Counted from the stretch's first letter, positions 36,126-45,068 are shown. The stretch: DNA of 64,000 nt from Neobacillus niacini (GCF_023715785.1 NZ_JAMBOX010000002.1:434001-498000), one strand, 5' to 3'. Notes: generated from the letters alone by a model not told the origin. Made by a program: numbers and translations.

Positions 36126-37253
36126 ATGAAATACAGAAAGCTCCTCCTGGCAACGGTAATATTGATTACCTTTATTGGAGGAATTTTTACAGGCGTTTTA
36201 ATTTCTGGCAACAGTTCAAATACTGTAAAAATAAAACAAGCGGCAAAAACAATTAACAAACCTGCAGAAAAAGAAAAACCGGTAATAGATCAATCACAAT
36301 CAAAAGTTTTGATTGGGTATGTACAGGATTTTCGTGATCCAAATGTGGTAGATTACGATAAATTAACACATGTGATATTTTCATTTGCCCATCCGACCAA
36401 GGATGGCGGCATGCTGCTTAATGGTGATTCTGCCCTAGGCAACTTGCGGAAAATGGTGGCAAACGCCAAAAAGCATGACACCAAAGCGATATTGGCGATT
36501 GGCGGCTGGTATCATATCAATGGCGGTGAATCCTATGATTATTTTAAAACGGCCATTTCAGACCCAGCATCTCGTTCCAAACTAGTGAATGAGCTTGCTA
36601 GTTTCGCGGATCGGGAACAGCTTGACGGCATTGATGTTGATTTTGAACATCCCCGCAATGAGGCAGACGCGCAAAATTTGGCTGCTTTTGTAAAGGAATT
36701 AAGCGAGCAACTTCACCCGAAACATAAAGAGGTATCCGTTGCGGTATACTCCAAAATCCATGCGGTGACCCTAACAGAGGTTGGCTTTGTTCAATTTGAC
36801 CCGTCCATGTTCCAATATGTGGACCATGTCAATATCATGGCCTATGACGGCCAGTGGGATGACGGGTACAATGCCGCGAATTTGTCGCCATATCCGTACA
36901 CAGAGGCTATTGTCAACTATTGGAGCAATCTCTTTGATACACTTCAGATTACGCGGGAAAAACTTGTCCTGGGTGTCCCGTTATATGCCCAGCCTGAAGA
37001 CCCGAAAATTAAGCAGGTCTCCTTTGCGGCCATTATCGACCAAAATGAAGAGAATGCCGGAAACGATACCGTTAGTATTAACGGCACGACCTATCATTAT
37101 AATGGCGAGAAAACCATGAAAATGAAAACCAAATTGGCGATTGAACAAGGTTTCGGCGGGATGATGCTGTGGGAGGCAGGCCTTGATGCCCATGGACCAA
37201 ATAGTTTGACAGCGTCAATATTTGAAACGCTGAAGGATTCCGAAAAAGATTAA
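36126..37253 (+). CDS. Secreted or membrane-anchored GH18 glycosidase
   Basis: This 375-residue protein starts with a hydrophobic segment (about residues 6-27, LLLATVILITFIGGIFTGVLI) that acts as signal or anchor, then a linker and a family 18 glycoside hydrolase domain. The catalytic DxxDxDxE motif is intact as DGIDVDFE, with INIMAYD-like VNIMAYDGQWDDG and the late GGMMLWEAGLD. Substrates of such Bacillus enzymes are chitin or peptidoglycan-like N-acetylglucosamine polymers. The ATG at 36126 follows GGAGG by nine bases. It is divergent from capA. Confidence 0.9.
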   Translation: MKYRKLLLATVILITFIGGIFTGVLISGNSSNTVKIKQAAKTINKPAEKEKPVIDQSQSKVLIGYVQDFRDPNVVDYDKLTHVIFSFAHPTKDGGMLLNGDSALGNLRKMVANAKKHDTKAILAIGGWYHINGGESYDYFKTAISDPASRSKLVNELASFADREQLDGIDVDFEHPRNEADAQNLAAFVKELSEQLHPKHKEVSVAVYSKIHAVTLTEVGFVQFDPSMFQYVDHVNIMAYDGQWDDGYNAANLSPYPYTEAIVNYWSNLFDTLQITREKLVLGVPLYAQPEDPKIKQVSFAAIIDQNEENAGNDTVSINGTTYHYNGEKTMKMKTKLAIEQGFGGMMLWEAGLDAHGPNSLTASIFETLKDSEKD

Positions 37254-37285
37254 ATCAAGTATTATTCGACGAAAAAATAGCAGTT

Positions 37286-37325
37286 AAAAAGGCAGCACTC
37301 TTTGTTTTTGAGCGGCTGCCTTTTT
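37286..37325. terminator. Bidirectional terminator between GH18 and flavoprotein genes
   Basis: AAAAAGGCAGC and GCTGCCTTTTT pair with an inner CTC/GAG step; A and T runs flank both sides. Confidence 0.88.
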
Positions 37326-37331
37326 GATTTC

Positions 37332-38936
37332 TTAATCTATCAAGATTCCAGGATTCAAAATATAGTTGGGATCCAGTGTCTGTTTGACTGCCTGTAAAGC
37401 AGAGGCATACAAGGGTGGCCGCTGCTGGTCATACCATGGGCGGTGGTCACGTCCTACCGCATGATGATGCGTAATGGTTCCACCTAAATGAATAATAGCT
37501 TCCGACACAGCCGCCTTGATTTCATCCCACTGCTCCAGCTCGCTGCCTTTTTTGCCAAGTGCTTTTACGGTGTAATATGGAGCAGGGCCATCGGGATACA
37601 CGTGAGTAATTCGGCATGTCACCCAGCCATTCAGTCCGGATATTTCCCGGATTGCCTTTTGGGCGGCCTCCATGACACCATTATGGAATTCCTCAAATCG
37701 GTTCCATGTAACAGCTGTTTCAAAGGTTTCCACAATCACACCTAAACCTACCATAACATCGCGAAAGTATGGCGCTTGAATAAAGGCGTTTCGCCAAGTT
37801 TCCGCTGCTCCTTCTCTTCTTATCGATGAGTCTTGATTTGTTTTTATAGCATCCGGATGATAAGTGCCTCCAAATTCTTTGCAGCACTCCAAGGCTCGTA
37901 TCATCCAAATATCCAACAGATGGTCATGTGATTCAAAACCAAGCATTAAAACGGCGGATTGCCCGTCTCCTGCGCCAGAATCACCCGTTTCGCCTGGGTC
38001 AAGCAACCGGCAATTGGACGGATACAATCCTGATTGGCTCAGTCTTCTAACCGCCTTTACACCAGATTGGAAATCAGGAAACCGTACCGAAGCTGATGTT
38101 CGATGAATAGGGCGGTCCTGAAGCCGTACCCATGCCTCCGTAATAATTCCTAGTGTTCCTTCCGAACCTATAAATAAACGGTCTGGACTTGGACCTGCAC
38201 CGGAACCAGGCAATCTCCTCGTTTCTACCACTCCTTTTGGCGTAATGACCCGAAGTGACTCCACTAAATCATCAATATGGGTGTGTAATGTAGCAAAATG
38301 TCCGCCAGCTCGCGTAGCAATCCATCCACCTAATGTAGAAAATTCAAAAGACTGGGGAAAGAAACGAAGCGATAGACCATATTCTTTTAACTGGCTTTCC
38401 ATGGCTGGACCGCGAATTCCCGCTTGAATCTTAGCAGCGCGGGAGATTCCGTCCACTTCGAGCACCTGATTTAGGTTCCTTAAATCGATGGAAACGGCTC
38501 CGGAATATTGCTCCCCAATGACAGCCTCCACTCCCCCTACCACACTCGTTCCGCCGCCATAAATAATAGCTGCGGCATTTATTTGATTACACCAATCCAA
38601 TATGTTTATTAAGTCCTCTTCCGTACGGGGAAACGCTACGATATCAGGAGCGTTTTTGAAGTCACGGCGAAAAGCTCGGACTACATCCCGATAGGATTTA
38701 CCGTAAGTATGCGACAGTCTCTCAAAGGGGTCGTTTGAACAAAGATGTTGGAGTGTTTGCGGAATGGATAATCGTGCTGGATTTAACGGTATTTCTTCCA
38801 TTGTCGGAGGCGGTGTGGTCCGCCATTCACTAACGCCAAACCGATGGGCCATCGCGGCTTCCACTTGTTTCTGAATTTGGGGAGACAATCCATCTTCATA
38901 GCCCCAACCCCAGAATTTCAATTTGCGAGGTGCCAT
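37332..38936 (-). CDS. FAD-linked oxidase resembling alkyl-DHAP synthase (AGPS)
   Basis: This 534-residue VAO-family flavoprotein opens with RKLKFWGWGYED, like the WNGWGY opening of alkyldihydroxyacetone-phosphate synthases. It has a PCMH-type FAD-binding domain (IIYGGGTSVVGG, FFPQSFEFSTLGGWIATRAGGH, IGSEGTLGIITEA) and a C-terminal cap with the histidine cluster ITHHHAVGRDHRPWY, equivalent to the HHHGVG active site of that enzyme. AGPS exchanges an acyl chain for a fatty alcohol to form ether lipids; distant bacterial relatives may instead oxidise 2-hydroxy acids. The ATG at 38936 is nine bases from AAAGGG; another ATG is two codons earlier. It is the last gene of a three-gene operon. Confidence 0.85.
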   Translation of the reverse strand: MAPRKLKFWGWGYEDGLSPQIQKQVEAAMAHRFGVSEWRTTPPPTMEEIPLNPARLSIPQTLQHLCSNDPFERLSHTYGKSYRDVVRAFRRDFKNAPDIVAFPRTEEDLINILDWCNQINAAAIIYGGGTSVVGGVEAVIGEQYSGAVSIDLRNLNQVLEVDGISRAAKIQAGIRGPAMESQLKEYGLSLRFFPQSFEFSTLGGWIATRAGGHFATLHTHIDDLVESLRVITPKGVVETRRLPGSGAGPSPDRLFIGSEGTLGIITEAWVRLQDRPIHRTSASVRFPDFQSGVKAVRRLSQSGLYPSNCRLLDPGETGDSGAGDGQSAVLMLGFESHDHLLDIWMIRALECCKEFGGTYHPDAIKTNQDSSIRREGAAETWRNAFIQAPYFRDVMVGLGVIVETFETAVTWNRFEEFHNGVMEAAQKAIREISGLNGWVTCRITHVYPDGPAPYYTVKALGKKGSELEQWDEIKAAVSEAIIHLGGTITHHHAVGRDHRPWYDQQRPPLYASALQAVKQTLDPNYILNPGILID

Positions 38937-38942
38937 TACCAT

Positions 38943-39359
38943 TCACCCTTTCAGTTGTTCGGATTCATTTCGGTAGTCGTGCTGTTGGAGCTCCTGTCTG
39001 ATGTGGTCTGGGATACGTTCAGACTTTTGCGTTTGGAGATTAAAGTTGACATATAATGCTGTCCCTTTTGCACATAACCGCCCTTCTTGGTGAATTTCCT
39101 CGTACAGTTCTAGGCTGCTATTTCCGATTTTGTTTACCCATGTTCTGATTTCGACATTTTTTCCGAAATATATTTGTGCTACATATTCCACATTCATTTT
39201 TAAAATAATCATTTTCCAGTTTTGAAACGAATCGTCCGGAGTAAATAATTTAAATAATGGGTTCCTTCCGGCTTCGAACCAGATCGGAATGGTCGTATTG
39301 TTGATATGTCCAACACCGTCTGTCTCTGAAACTCTTGGTTCTATTATTGTTGAATACAT
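38943..39359 (-). CDS. Acyl-CoA thioesterase, hotdog fold
   Basis: This 138-residue 4HBT-type protein has ETDGVGHINNTTIPIWFEAGR, the catalytic Asp and Asn region of the hotdog helix, and FGKNVEIRTWVNKIGNSSLELYEEI. It would hydrolyse an acyl- or aryl-CoA. The ATG at 39359 follows GGGTGAAG and lies 10 bases after the alcohol dehydrogenase stop. The next gene overlaps or abuts its stop, so all three genes are co-transcribed. Confidence 0.85.
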   Translation of the reverse strand: MYSTIIEPRVSETDGVGHINNTTIPIWFEAGRNPLFKLFTPDDSFQNWKMIILKMNVEYVAQIYFGKNVEIRTWVNKIGNSSLELYEEIHQEGRLCAKGTALYVNFNLQTQKSERIPDHIRQELQQHDYRNESEQLKG

Positions 39360-39369
39360 AACTTCACCC

Positions 39370-40509
39370 TTATAAACCGTTATAGGCCATTTGATAAATT
39401 TGATAAATATCCTCTTTATGCAGCGGTTTCGGACTGCGTGCCAAGAGCCGCTTTTGCTTAATCGCATCCTCCGTTAAGCTGCTTAGCGCCGCCTCAGGAA
39501 TTCCGTATTCCTTTAATGTGGTTGGCAAGCCCACATCTTCCACCAGTTTGTAAAAGATCTCTAAATAGTCCTGCTCCGACCACTTCATACCGAGGATGTC
39601 GCATACAGCAGTTAATTTTTCAGAACAACTGGATGAAATATAATCCATTACATAAGGAAGCAGCACAGCATTTGATTCGCCATGCGGAAGCTTAAATTGG
39701 CTCCCCAAAGGATATGCCAGCGCATGCACTCCGGCAACACCAGCATTAAAGAAGGCCAATCCTGCCAAATAGCTTCCGTAACTCATCGCTGTTCTTGCCT
39801 CTTGGTTTTCTCCATTTTCCACAGCTTGTTTTAAGGAGCTTCCGATTAACTCCACTGCCTTTATGGCCAAAGCATCGGTAGCTTCATTGGCGTTGATGGA
39901 AAGATAGGCTTCCACCGCATGGGTCAACGCGTCAATGCCGGTGGCTGCAGTGATCCTTTTAGGCACGGATACTGTTAATTGCGGGTCTACGATGGCGATA
40001 TCGGCGAGTAAAAAGTCGTGGGTGACAACATCTTTGGTGCCTTCAAGTGAAACAACAGCGATATCGGTTACTTCGCTGCCTGTTCCAGACGTGGTCGGGA
40101 GCAGAATCTTGGGTACGCCTTGATTCTTAAGTTGCCTTTTACCGGTAAGATTTAAATAGTCAGTTACATTTCCATCATTCTTGGGGATTACTGCAGCTAA
40201 TTTGGCCAAATCCAAAGCGCTGCCGCCGCCAAGGCCGATCACTAGGTCAAATCCGCCGTTACGGGTAAAATCAACTAGTTTTTCGGCACAAGCTAGAGAA
40301 GGCTCGGGCTCCACATCGGTATAAACTCTTACCTGATAATTTTCATTTAGAGGTGATAAAAATCTATCTACCATACCGATTTTGACTAAAGTTTCATCCG
40401 TTACAATTAGAATTTTTTCAGGCTTTAGCTCCTGTAGCTCATTGATCAGTTTTTCTATGGAACCCCAACCGGTATACGACCGTTTTGGGAATCTCAAAGT
40501 CGCAATCAT
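39370..40509 (-). CDS. Iron-containing alcohol dehydrogenase (second copy type)
   Basis: This 379-residue group III dehydrogenase has GLGGGSALDLAKLAA, LPTTSGTGSEVTDIAVV and iron-ligand regions DALTHAVEAYLS and VHALAYPLGSQFKLPHGESNAVLLP. It differs clearly from the enzyme at 27494-28693 and is shorter at the N-terminus. In the operon with a thioesterase and an AGPS-like flavoprotein it may interconvert a fatty alcohol and aldehyde, or act on a small diol. A GGGGGC site precedes the ATG. Confidence 0.9.
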   Translation of the reverse strand: MIATLRFPKRSYTGWGSIEKLINELQELKPEKILIVTDETLVKIGMVDRFLSPLNENYQVRVYTDVEPEPSLACAEKLVDFTRNGGFDLVIGLGGGSALDLAKLAAVIPKNDGNVTDYLNLTGKRQLKNQGVPKILLPTTSGTGSEVTDIAVVSLEGTKDVVTHDFLLADIAIVDPQLTVSVPKRITAATGIDALTHAVEAYLSINANEATDALAIKAVELIGSSLKQAVENGENQEARTAMSYGSYLAGLAFFNAGVAGVHALAYPLGSQFKLPHGESNAVLLPYVMDYISSSCSEKLTAVCDILGMKWSEQDYLEIFYKLVEDVGLPTTLKEYGIPEAALSSLTEDAIKQKRLLARSPKPLHKEDIYQIYQMAYNGL

Positions 40510-40584
40510 TTTACTGCCCCCTTTTTACTTTCTTTGGATATTTATTTCAACAAGCATTCAAATATCCCTGCCATTTGCCAAAAT

Positions 40585-40613
40585 AAATAGCCCGGCGATT
40601 GCCAGAGCTATTT
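40585..40613 (-). terminator. Hairpin after the decayed zinc alcohol dehydrogenase
   Basis: AAATAGC (40585-40591) pairs with GCTATTT (40607-40613) nine bases past the remnant stop codon; the minus strand then reads TTATTTTGG. It looks like the old terminator. Confidence 0.5.
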
Positions 40614-40621
40614 TTAAAAAG

Positions 40622-40789
40622 TTAGTTGAATTTGGTAATGATATTAAATCCATATGTTTTGTAATGGGTCATATCGTTTAGGATGCTGTTCACATCATCT
40701 AAAGCCACTTCCCGGGATACAAGCGAGCGAGGATTCAATTTTCCTTGCGCAATCAACGTTAATAGCCCATCATACTCAGAGCGCAGCTC
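40622..40789 (-). pseudogene. Remnant of a zinc alcohol dehydrogenase (C-terminal 55 codons)
   Basis: The minus strand encodes ELRSEYDGLLTLIAQGKLNP, then SREVALDDVNSILNDMTHYK and a short tail before TAA. This matches the C-terminal end of zinc-dependent alcohol dehydrogenases of the AdhA type, where a segment like SxExPLDDVNEALxxM precedes the end. An in-frame TGA lies directly upstream, and no N-terminal domain, zinc cysteines or Rossmann motif exist before it. It is a deletion remnant lying between the live AMP-ligase and alcohol dehydrogenase genes. Confidence 0.7.
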
Positions 40790-40884
40790 TCATTTATTTT
40801 CCCCCTTATTTGTTCTGTGAACGGTTCCTTCCTATTCCTATTCGTAGTCCATTTTGACTATGAGGAATTCTCAAGGTTCATGTC

Positions 40885-42375
40885 CTATTTTTTTCTAAGA
40901 GGTGTTTTAAGAATTTTCCCGGTCGTCGTTTTTGGCAATTCTTTTAAAAAGTAGACTTTTCTCGGCACTTTATAATGGGCCAACTGCCGTTTACAGTAGC
41001 TGGTGATATCTTCAGGTGTCTTAGGTGATTTGGTCACTACGTATGCAGCAACCTCTTCTCCGAACACCGGGTCTGCCTCTCCCACGACCGCACACTCGAC
41101 AACATCAGGATGAGTGTAAAGAACTTCTTCGACTTCCCGTGGATACACGTTGTAGCCGCCGCGAATAATCAAATCCTTCTTGCGGTCAACAATGTACAGA
41201 TACCCCTCTTCATCCCGCTTCCCAAGGTCACCGGTATAGAGCCAGCCGTCTTTGATTGTTTCCTTTGTCTCTATTTCCTTCTTATAATAGCCCTTCATGG
41301 CATTGGCACCCTTGAAGATGATTTCGCCAACCTCGCCCACTGGGACTTCCCGTCCATTCGGGTCCACTATTTTTAATTCAAGTCCAGGAAGCGGTACACC
41401 GATCGATCCGTATTTTTTCGGAATATCGCTTGGATTACAGCTGATCATCACGGTACTTTCGGTTTGCCCGTAGCCTTCACCGATTTCCACACCCATTTCG
41501 GCTTTCACTTTATCGATAATCTCTAAAGGAAGGCTGGCGCCGCCAGAACCGGCGATTCTCAGACTGGTAAAATCCAAGTCTTGTATTTTGGGAGATTGAA
41601 CAAACATGGTGTACATGGTCGGCACACCTAGGAAGATGGTAATCTTGTTGTCTGAGAGTTTTTGGAGTATGTGGTCAGGGATAAAGCGTTCTTCCAGGTA
41701 AATTGTGCAGCCTTTTAACACGCACTGAAGCAAGCCCTGGAGCTTGGCATAGGCATGGAATAGCGGGAGGACGACAAGAACCCGGTCCTCCTTCGTTAAT
41801 TCGAGAATGTCCGCACTGGTTTTACTCATCCACTCCAGGTTTCCATGGGTAATCAAAGCGCCTTTTGGTTTGCCTGTCGTTCCGGAAGTGTAGATGATTT
41901 GGGCATTGTCGATTGGATCTTTTGGTTCAAGGGCGAAATGGACCGGATTGCCAGAGACCTCAGCCCATGGAGTAAATTGATCGGTTGGCGGCAAGGAGAT
42001 GAAGTGTTTTACAGAAGACAAGTTATTCCGGGCTTTCTTTATCTCTTCCACCCCAACCTCATCCACAATAATGGCCATGGCATCCGAATCGTTAAGAATA
42101 TAGGTAATTTCCTGTTCTTTAAAGGTGGGGTTAATTGGTACGACCGTAGCGCCGATGGCCAGCAGCGAAAAATAAGCAATCGCATAATCGGGCTTATTGG
42201 CCATCATCAGGGCGACATGGGAACTGTTTGTAATCCCGTGTTCTCTAAGCCCCACGGTCTTTTCCCTTACTCTTTCTGCAAATTCGTAGTAGGTAATGCT
42301 CTCATTTCGAAAAATCATGGCTGGATGCTCCGGTAACACCCGAGCCGTCTCTAGTAAAATTTCACTAATATTCAC
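40885..42375 (-). CDS. Fatty-acid:CoA ligase (AMP-forming)
   Basis: This 496-residue ANL ligase has IYTSGTTGKPKGALITH, GEGYGQTESTVM, the adenylate hinge WLYTGDLGKRDEEGYLYIVDRKKDLIIRGG split around its Asp and Arg, and the catalytic Lys in PKTTTGKILKTPLR. It most resembles long- or medium-chain fatty acid ligases and related carboxylate ligases of Bacillus. The start is GTG at 42375 behind GGGGGAG. It stands next to the alcohol dehydrogenase, thioesterase and AGPS-like operon, which supports a lipid-related role for this region. It is probably transcribed alone. Confidence 0.9.
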   Translation of the reverse strand: MNISEILLETARVLPEHPAMIFRNESITYYEFAERVREKTVGLREHGITNSSHVALMMANKPDYAIAYFSLLAIGATVVPINPTFKEQEITYILNDSDAMAIIVDEVGVEEIKKARNNLSSVKHFISLPPTDQFTPWAEVSGNPVHFALEPKDPIDNAQIIYTSGTTGKPKGALITHGNLEWMSKTSADILELTKEDRVLVVLPLFHAYAKLQGLLQCVLKGCTIYLEERFIPDHILQKLSDNKITIFLGVPTMYTMFVQSPKIQDLDFTSLRIAGSGGASLPLEIIDKVKAEMGVEIGEGYGQTESTVMISCNPSDIPKKYGSIGVPLPGLELKIVDPNGREVPVGEVGEIIFKGANAMKGYYKKEIETKETIKDGWLYTGDLGKRDEEGYLYIVDRKKDLIIRGGYNVYPREVEEVLYTHPDVVECAVVGEADPVFGEEVAAYVVTKSPKTPEDITSYCKRQLAHYKVPRKVYFLKELPKTTTGKILKTPLRKK

Positions 42376-42534
42376 TCCATCTCCCCCTTACAACTATCAA
42401 ACTAGTCTTGCAATAGGCATATAGACATATTGTATGCGCCTACATTATAAACTATGAAATAGAAACAGATATTTTTAAAAAGCACGTGGTCATAGTGCGC
42501 GTCTTATGACTTTTCATAGTTACAAATCGAACAC

Positions 42535-42574
42535 AAAAAACCAACTCGGAGTCTGAGGTGACCCCAAATTGGTT
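42535..42574 (-). terminator. Terminator of the phosphoesterase gene
   Basis: On the minus strand AACCAA plus TGGGGT pairs with ACTCCG plus TTGGTT and leads into six T residues. Confidence 0.75.
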
Positions 42575-42578
42575 CTTT

Positions 42579-43679
42579 TTATTTAAACGTTATTTTTATT
42601 TGCACAATTTCCGCCTGTGTTCCGATTCTTAAGGGTGTCCCCCAGAATCCATAACCGGAAGAAACAATTGAATGCATTTGTCCTTTTTTAAGATAGCCAA
42701 AATCATTTTCAAAAAGCATGTCTGTTACCAGATTGCCAGGTGCCATTTGTCCACGATGGGTATGGCCAGATACCATCAGGTCTACGCCATTTTTTACGGC
42801 AATGTCCAAATCGTATGGCTGATGGTCGAGCAAAATGACCGGTTTTGTTTTGTCGACGTGCTTCATTAAATCCGCAAGCTTTAAGCGTACGACATCTTGG
42901 TACCCACGGTCTTTCCTGCCTACTAGTGTAATCCCATTATCCAATACGGTAACCTCATCAGCAAGAAGTTTCATCCCGCTATTATTAAAAATGTTCACAA
43001 GGTCCACATCAGGATCCTCACGATCATGATTTCCAAAAGAAGCATAAACCGGAGCTTCAATCTCCTTTATAATGTCCGGAATCCCCTTCCGCAAGAACGG
43101 GCCAATGTCATCATCAATAATATCCCCAGGGAACAAAACCAGGTCAGGTTTCAAGGCATTTATTTCTCGAACGAGATTCCTGGCATGACTAGCTCCGGAC
43201 ATTTCACTAAAATGCATATCCGACGCCATAACAAAATTAATAGATTTAGCCCCTTCGACCTGTTTGGGTATGGTGATTTGATAGGTGTTGACAACCGGTG
43301 TAAAGGCATTATAAATCCCTAATACAAATAACCCAATAATGATAATAATTGTAGAAAAACCTGCCCATTTTTTCGCTTTCTCTTTTGGAACACGTGTAAA
43401 CCTGGTCAAAAAAACAAATAGATTAACAAATGGAAGGAGCAAAACTAGATAGAAAAATAATCCAAGCCAAATGCCGCCTAGCCACGTTAACACCGGAATG
43501 TCATCCAAGAAGCGGGCGAACACAAAAGTGTAAGCAAATAGAATCAGAACTAACCAATATGTATATTTTACTCTTTTCCGATCACCGATGATGGTCTGAA
43601 TCCACTTCCAGCCGTTCCAGCCGATATAGAACAACACTAAATTATAGACTAACAATACTACTGCGAAAAAAAATCCCAC
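42579..43679 (-). CDS. Membrane-anchored metallophosphoesterase (YkuE/YpbG-like)
   Basis: This 366-residue protein has four hydrophobic helices (about residues 1-140) followed by a calcineurin-like domain. Metal-binding motifs run MASDMHFSE, LFPGDIIDDD, GNHDRE, LLDHQP and MVSGHTHRGQ, a full dinuclear set. Such proteins hydrolyse phosphodiesters such as UDP-diacylglucosamine-like lipids or act at the envelope; the substrate here is not known. The start is GTG at 43679 behind GAGGGG. It is transcribed divergently from the secreted-protein gene. Confidence 0.87.
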   Translation of the reverse strand: MGFFFAVVLLVYNLVLFYIGWNGWKWIQTIIGDRKRVKYTYWLVLILFAYTFVFARFLDDIPVLTWLGGIWLGLFFYLVLLLPFVNLFVFLTRFTRVPKEKAKKWAGFSTIIIIIGLFVLGIYNAFTPVVNTYQITIPKQVEGAKSINFVMASDMHFSEMSGASHARNLVREINALKPDLVLFPGDIIDDDIGPFLRKGIPDIIKEIEAPVYASFGNHDREDPDVDLVNIFNNSGMKLLADEVTVLDNGITLVGRKDRGYQDVVRLKLADLMKHVDKTKPVILLDHQPYDLDIAVKNGVDLMVSGHTHRGQMAPGNLVTDMLFENDFGYLKKGQMHSIVSSGYGFWGTPLRIGTQAEIVQIKITFK

Positions 43680-43789
43680 TAATATTTCCCCTCTTCACAC
43701 TCATGATGCTTAATTTTATTAGAACGTATTTTTCCAGAAATGACAACAATTTGGTTTCTCGTCACGATTCTGTCATAAATACTGGCAAT

Positions 43790-43847
43790 TGTCGAATAAT
43801 TTTCCAATGTTTCTGCAGGAATCTGTCGAAAAAGAATGTAATATAGT
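43790..43847 (+). promoter_or_regulatory. Two Spo0A boxes and -10 element
   Basis: TGTCGAA occurs exactly at 43790-43796 and 43824-43830. TATAGT (43842-43847) fits a -10, which places the second box over the -35 region, as in Spo0A-activated sigma-A promoters. The start codon of the secreted protein follows 30 bases later. Confidence 0.55.
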
Positions 43848-43876
43848 AGATGAGTCTAAAAGAGGAGGAGAAAAGT

Positions 43877-44239
43877 ATGAAGAAAAAAATTATGGCTCTA
43901 CTATTCGGTGGGGCAATGGCGTTTTCGTTGTTTGCTGCACCAGGTAATCCGGTACAAGCAGCCGAAAATGATGACTGCGGTTGTCATGACCTAGTGCCAC
44001 TATCAGGTGCCGAGAGAAATAAAATCGTAGCAAAATTTTTAAGCAGTGACGCTTTTAAGGACAAAAAAGCAGAGTTACTTTCATCAGGTAATAAGTGGAA
44101 TGGTGCACACACTATTGAGGTTGTTTTACCTGCAGAAGGTGTTACCATGATAGGTGTTCCTTTTATTGATGCAAATGGAGTCCCGTTAATGTATGTATTT
44201 TTAAATGGAACTTTTGTAGGAACTGCACCAGTTAATTAA
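43877..44239 (+). CDS. Small secreted protein of unknown function
   Basis: This 120-residue protein has a clear signal peptide (KKKIMALLFGGAMAFSLFA, cleavage after VQA at about residue 28). The mature part of about 92 residues begins with an acidic Cys motif DDCGCHD, then GAERNKIVAKFLSSDAFKDKK and a beta-rich end with GVTMIGVPFIDANGVPLMYVFLNG. I recall similar small secreted proteins in Firmicutes but no assigned function. AGAGGAGGAG precedes the ATG at 43877, and two Spo0A boxes lie upstream, so it is probably made at the onset of stationary phase or sporulation. The two close cysteines could form a disulfide or be modified. Confidence 0.75.
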   Translation: MKKKIMALLFGGAMAFSLFAAPGNPVQAAENDDCGCHDLVPLSGAERNKIVAKFLSSDAFKDKKAELLSSGNKWNGAHTIEVVLPAEGVTMIGVPFIDANGVPLMYVFLNGTFVGTAPVN

Positions 44240-44251
44240 TACAAACGAAAC

Positions 44252-44285
44252 AAGCCCTGCAGTTGAATACCTGCAAGGCTTTTTC
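44252..44285. terminator. Terminator after the secreted-protein gene
   Basis: AAGCCCTGCAG and CTGCAAGGCTT pair with one mismatch and continue into T residues; it may also serve the convergent dioxygenase gene. Confidence 0.8.
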
Positions 44286-44288
44286 TTC

Positions 44289-45068
44289 TTATCCAAACTG
44301 CCAAACACTATGGGTAAGGCTTCCATACCGGAAACTGCGGTGAAGCAATGTTGCTTTCTTAGCATCATCCGCCGCTCCCATGGCATAAAACAGAGGTATA
44401 AAATGCTCGTTCCCGTATGGTGGGACAGCGTATGCCGCATTAGGTGCCAAGGTATCGTACTTGAAGAGTGAATCCAAATCCCAAGTCTGGATATGGTGGG
44501 CAAGCCAGTCCTCAAATTCAAGTGCCCATGGGAATACTTCGCCGTTGTCAGCCCAGTTTAACGCTCTTAGGTTGTGCGAAGTACCTCCGCTTCCAATTAT
44601 TAAAATATCGTTAGCTTTTAACGCCGACAATGATTTACCGATTTTATACTGTTCCTCTGGTGTTAGGTTAGGGTTAACCGACATTGCAATAACCGGAACA
44701 TCAGCATTTGGATATAACATCCGTAGAACAACCCAAGCACCGTGATCCAACCCGCGGCTTGTTTCAACCTGGTACTGAATTCCATTAGCTTCGAATAAGT
44801 CCTTTATTTCTTGTGAAACCTGATGATCGCCTTTTGCTGGGTATTGAATCGTATACAGCTCCTGCGGGAAGCCGCCGAAATCATAAATAGTGCTGTACTC
44901 ATCCACGTCACTGACTTTTTGCTGGCGCGATTCCCAGTGTGCCGAGAACACGACGATTGCTTTCGGACGAGGCAAATTCTGCCCCACCACATTTAAGAAT
45001 TGAGTGTATTCATTGTTTTCAATCGCCAGTAACGGCGAACCGTGAGCGATAAATAATGATGGAAGCAT
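44289..45068 (-). CDS. LigB/DODA-type extradiol ring-cleavage dioxygenase
   Basis: This 259-residue class III dioxygenase has LFIAHGSP (His), VFSAHWES (His), RGLDHGAWV and GTSHNLR. These match the DODA/YgiD family of metal-dependent extradiol enzymes. It is the third gene of a minus-strand operon with a DoxX-like membrane protein and a carboxylesterase. That set parallels the mhqNOP and mhqED genes of Bacillus subtilis, which respond to quinones and catechols, although the Bacillus MhqE/MhqO enzymes are glyoxalase-fold. A GGAGG site precedes the ATG. Confidence 0.85.
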   Translation of the reverse strand: MLPSLFIAHGSPLLAIENNEYTQFLNVVGQNLPRPKAIVVFSAHWESRQQKVSDVDEYSTIYDFGGFPQELYTIQYPAKGDHQVSQEIKDLFEANGIQYQVETSRGLDHGAWVVLRMLYPNADVPVIAMSVNPNLTPEEQYKIGKSLSALKANDILIIGSGGTSHNLRALNWADNGEVFPWALEFEDWLAHHIQTWDLDSLFKYDTLAPNAAYAVPPYGNEHFIPLFYAMGAADDAKKATLLHRSFRYGSLTHSVWQFG

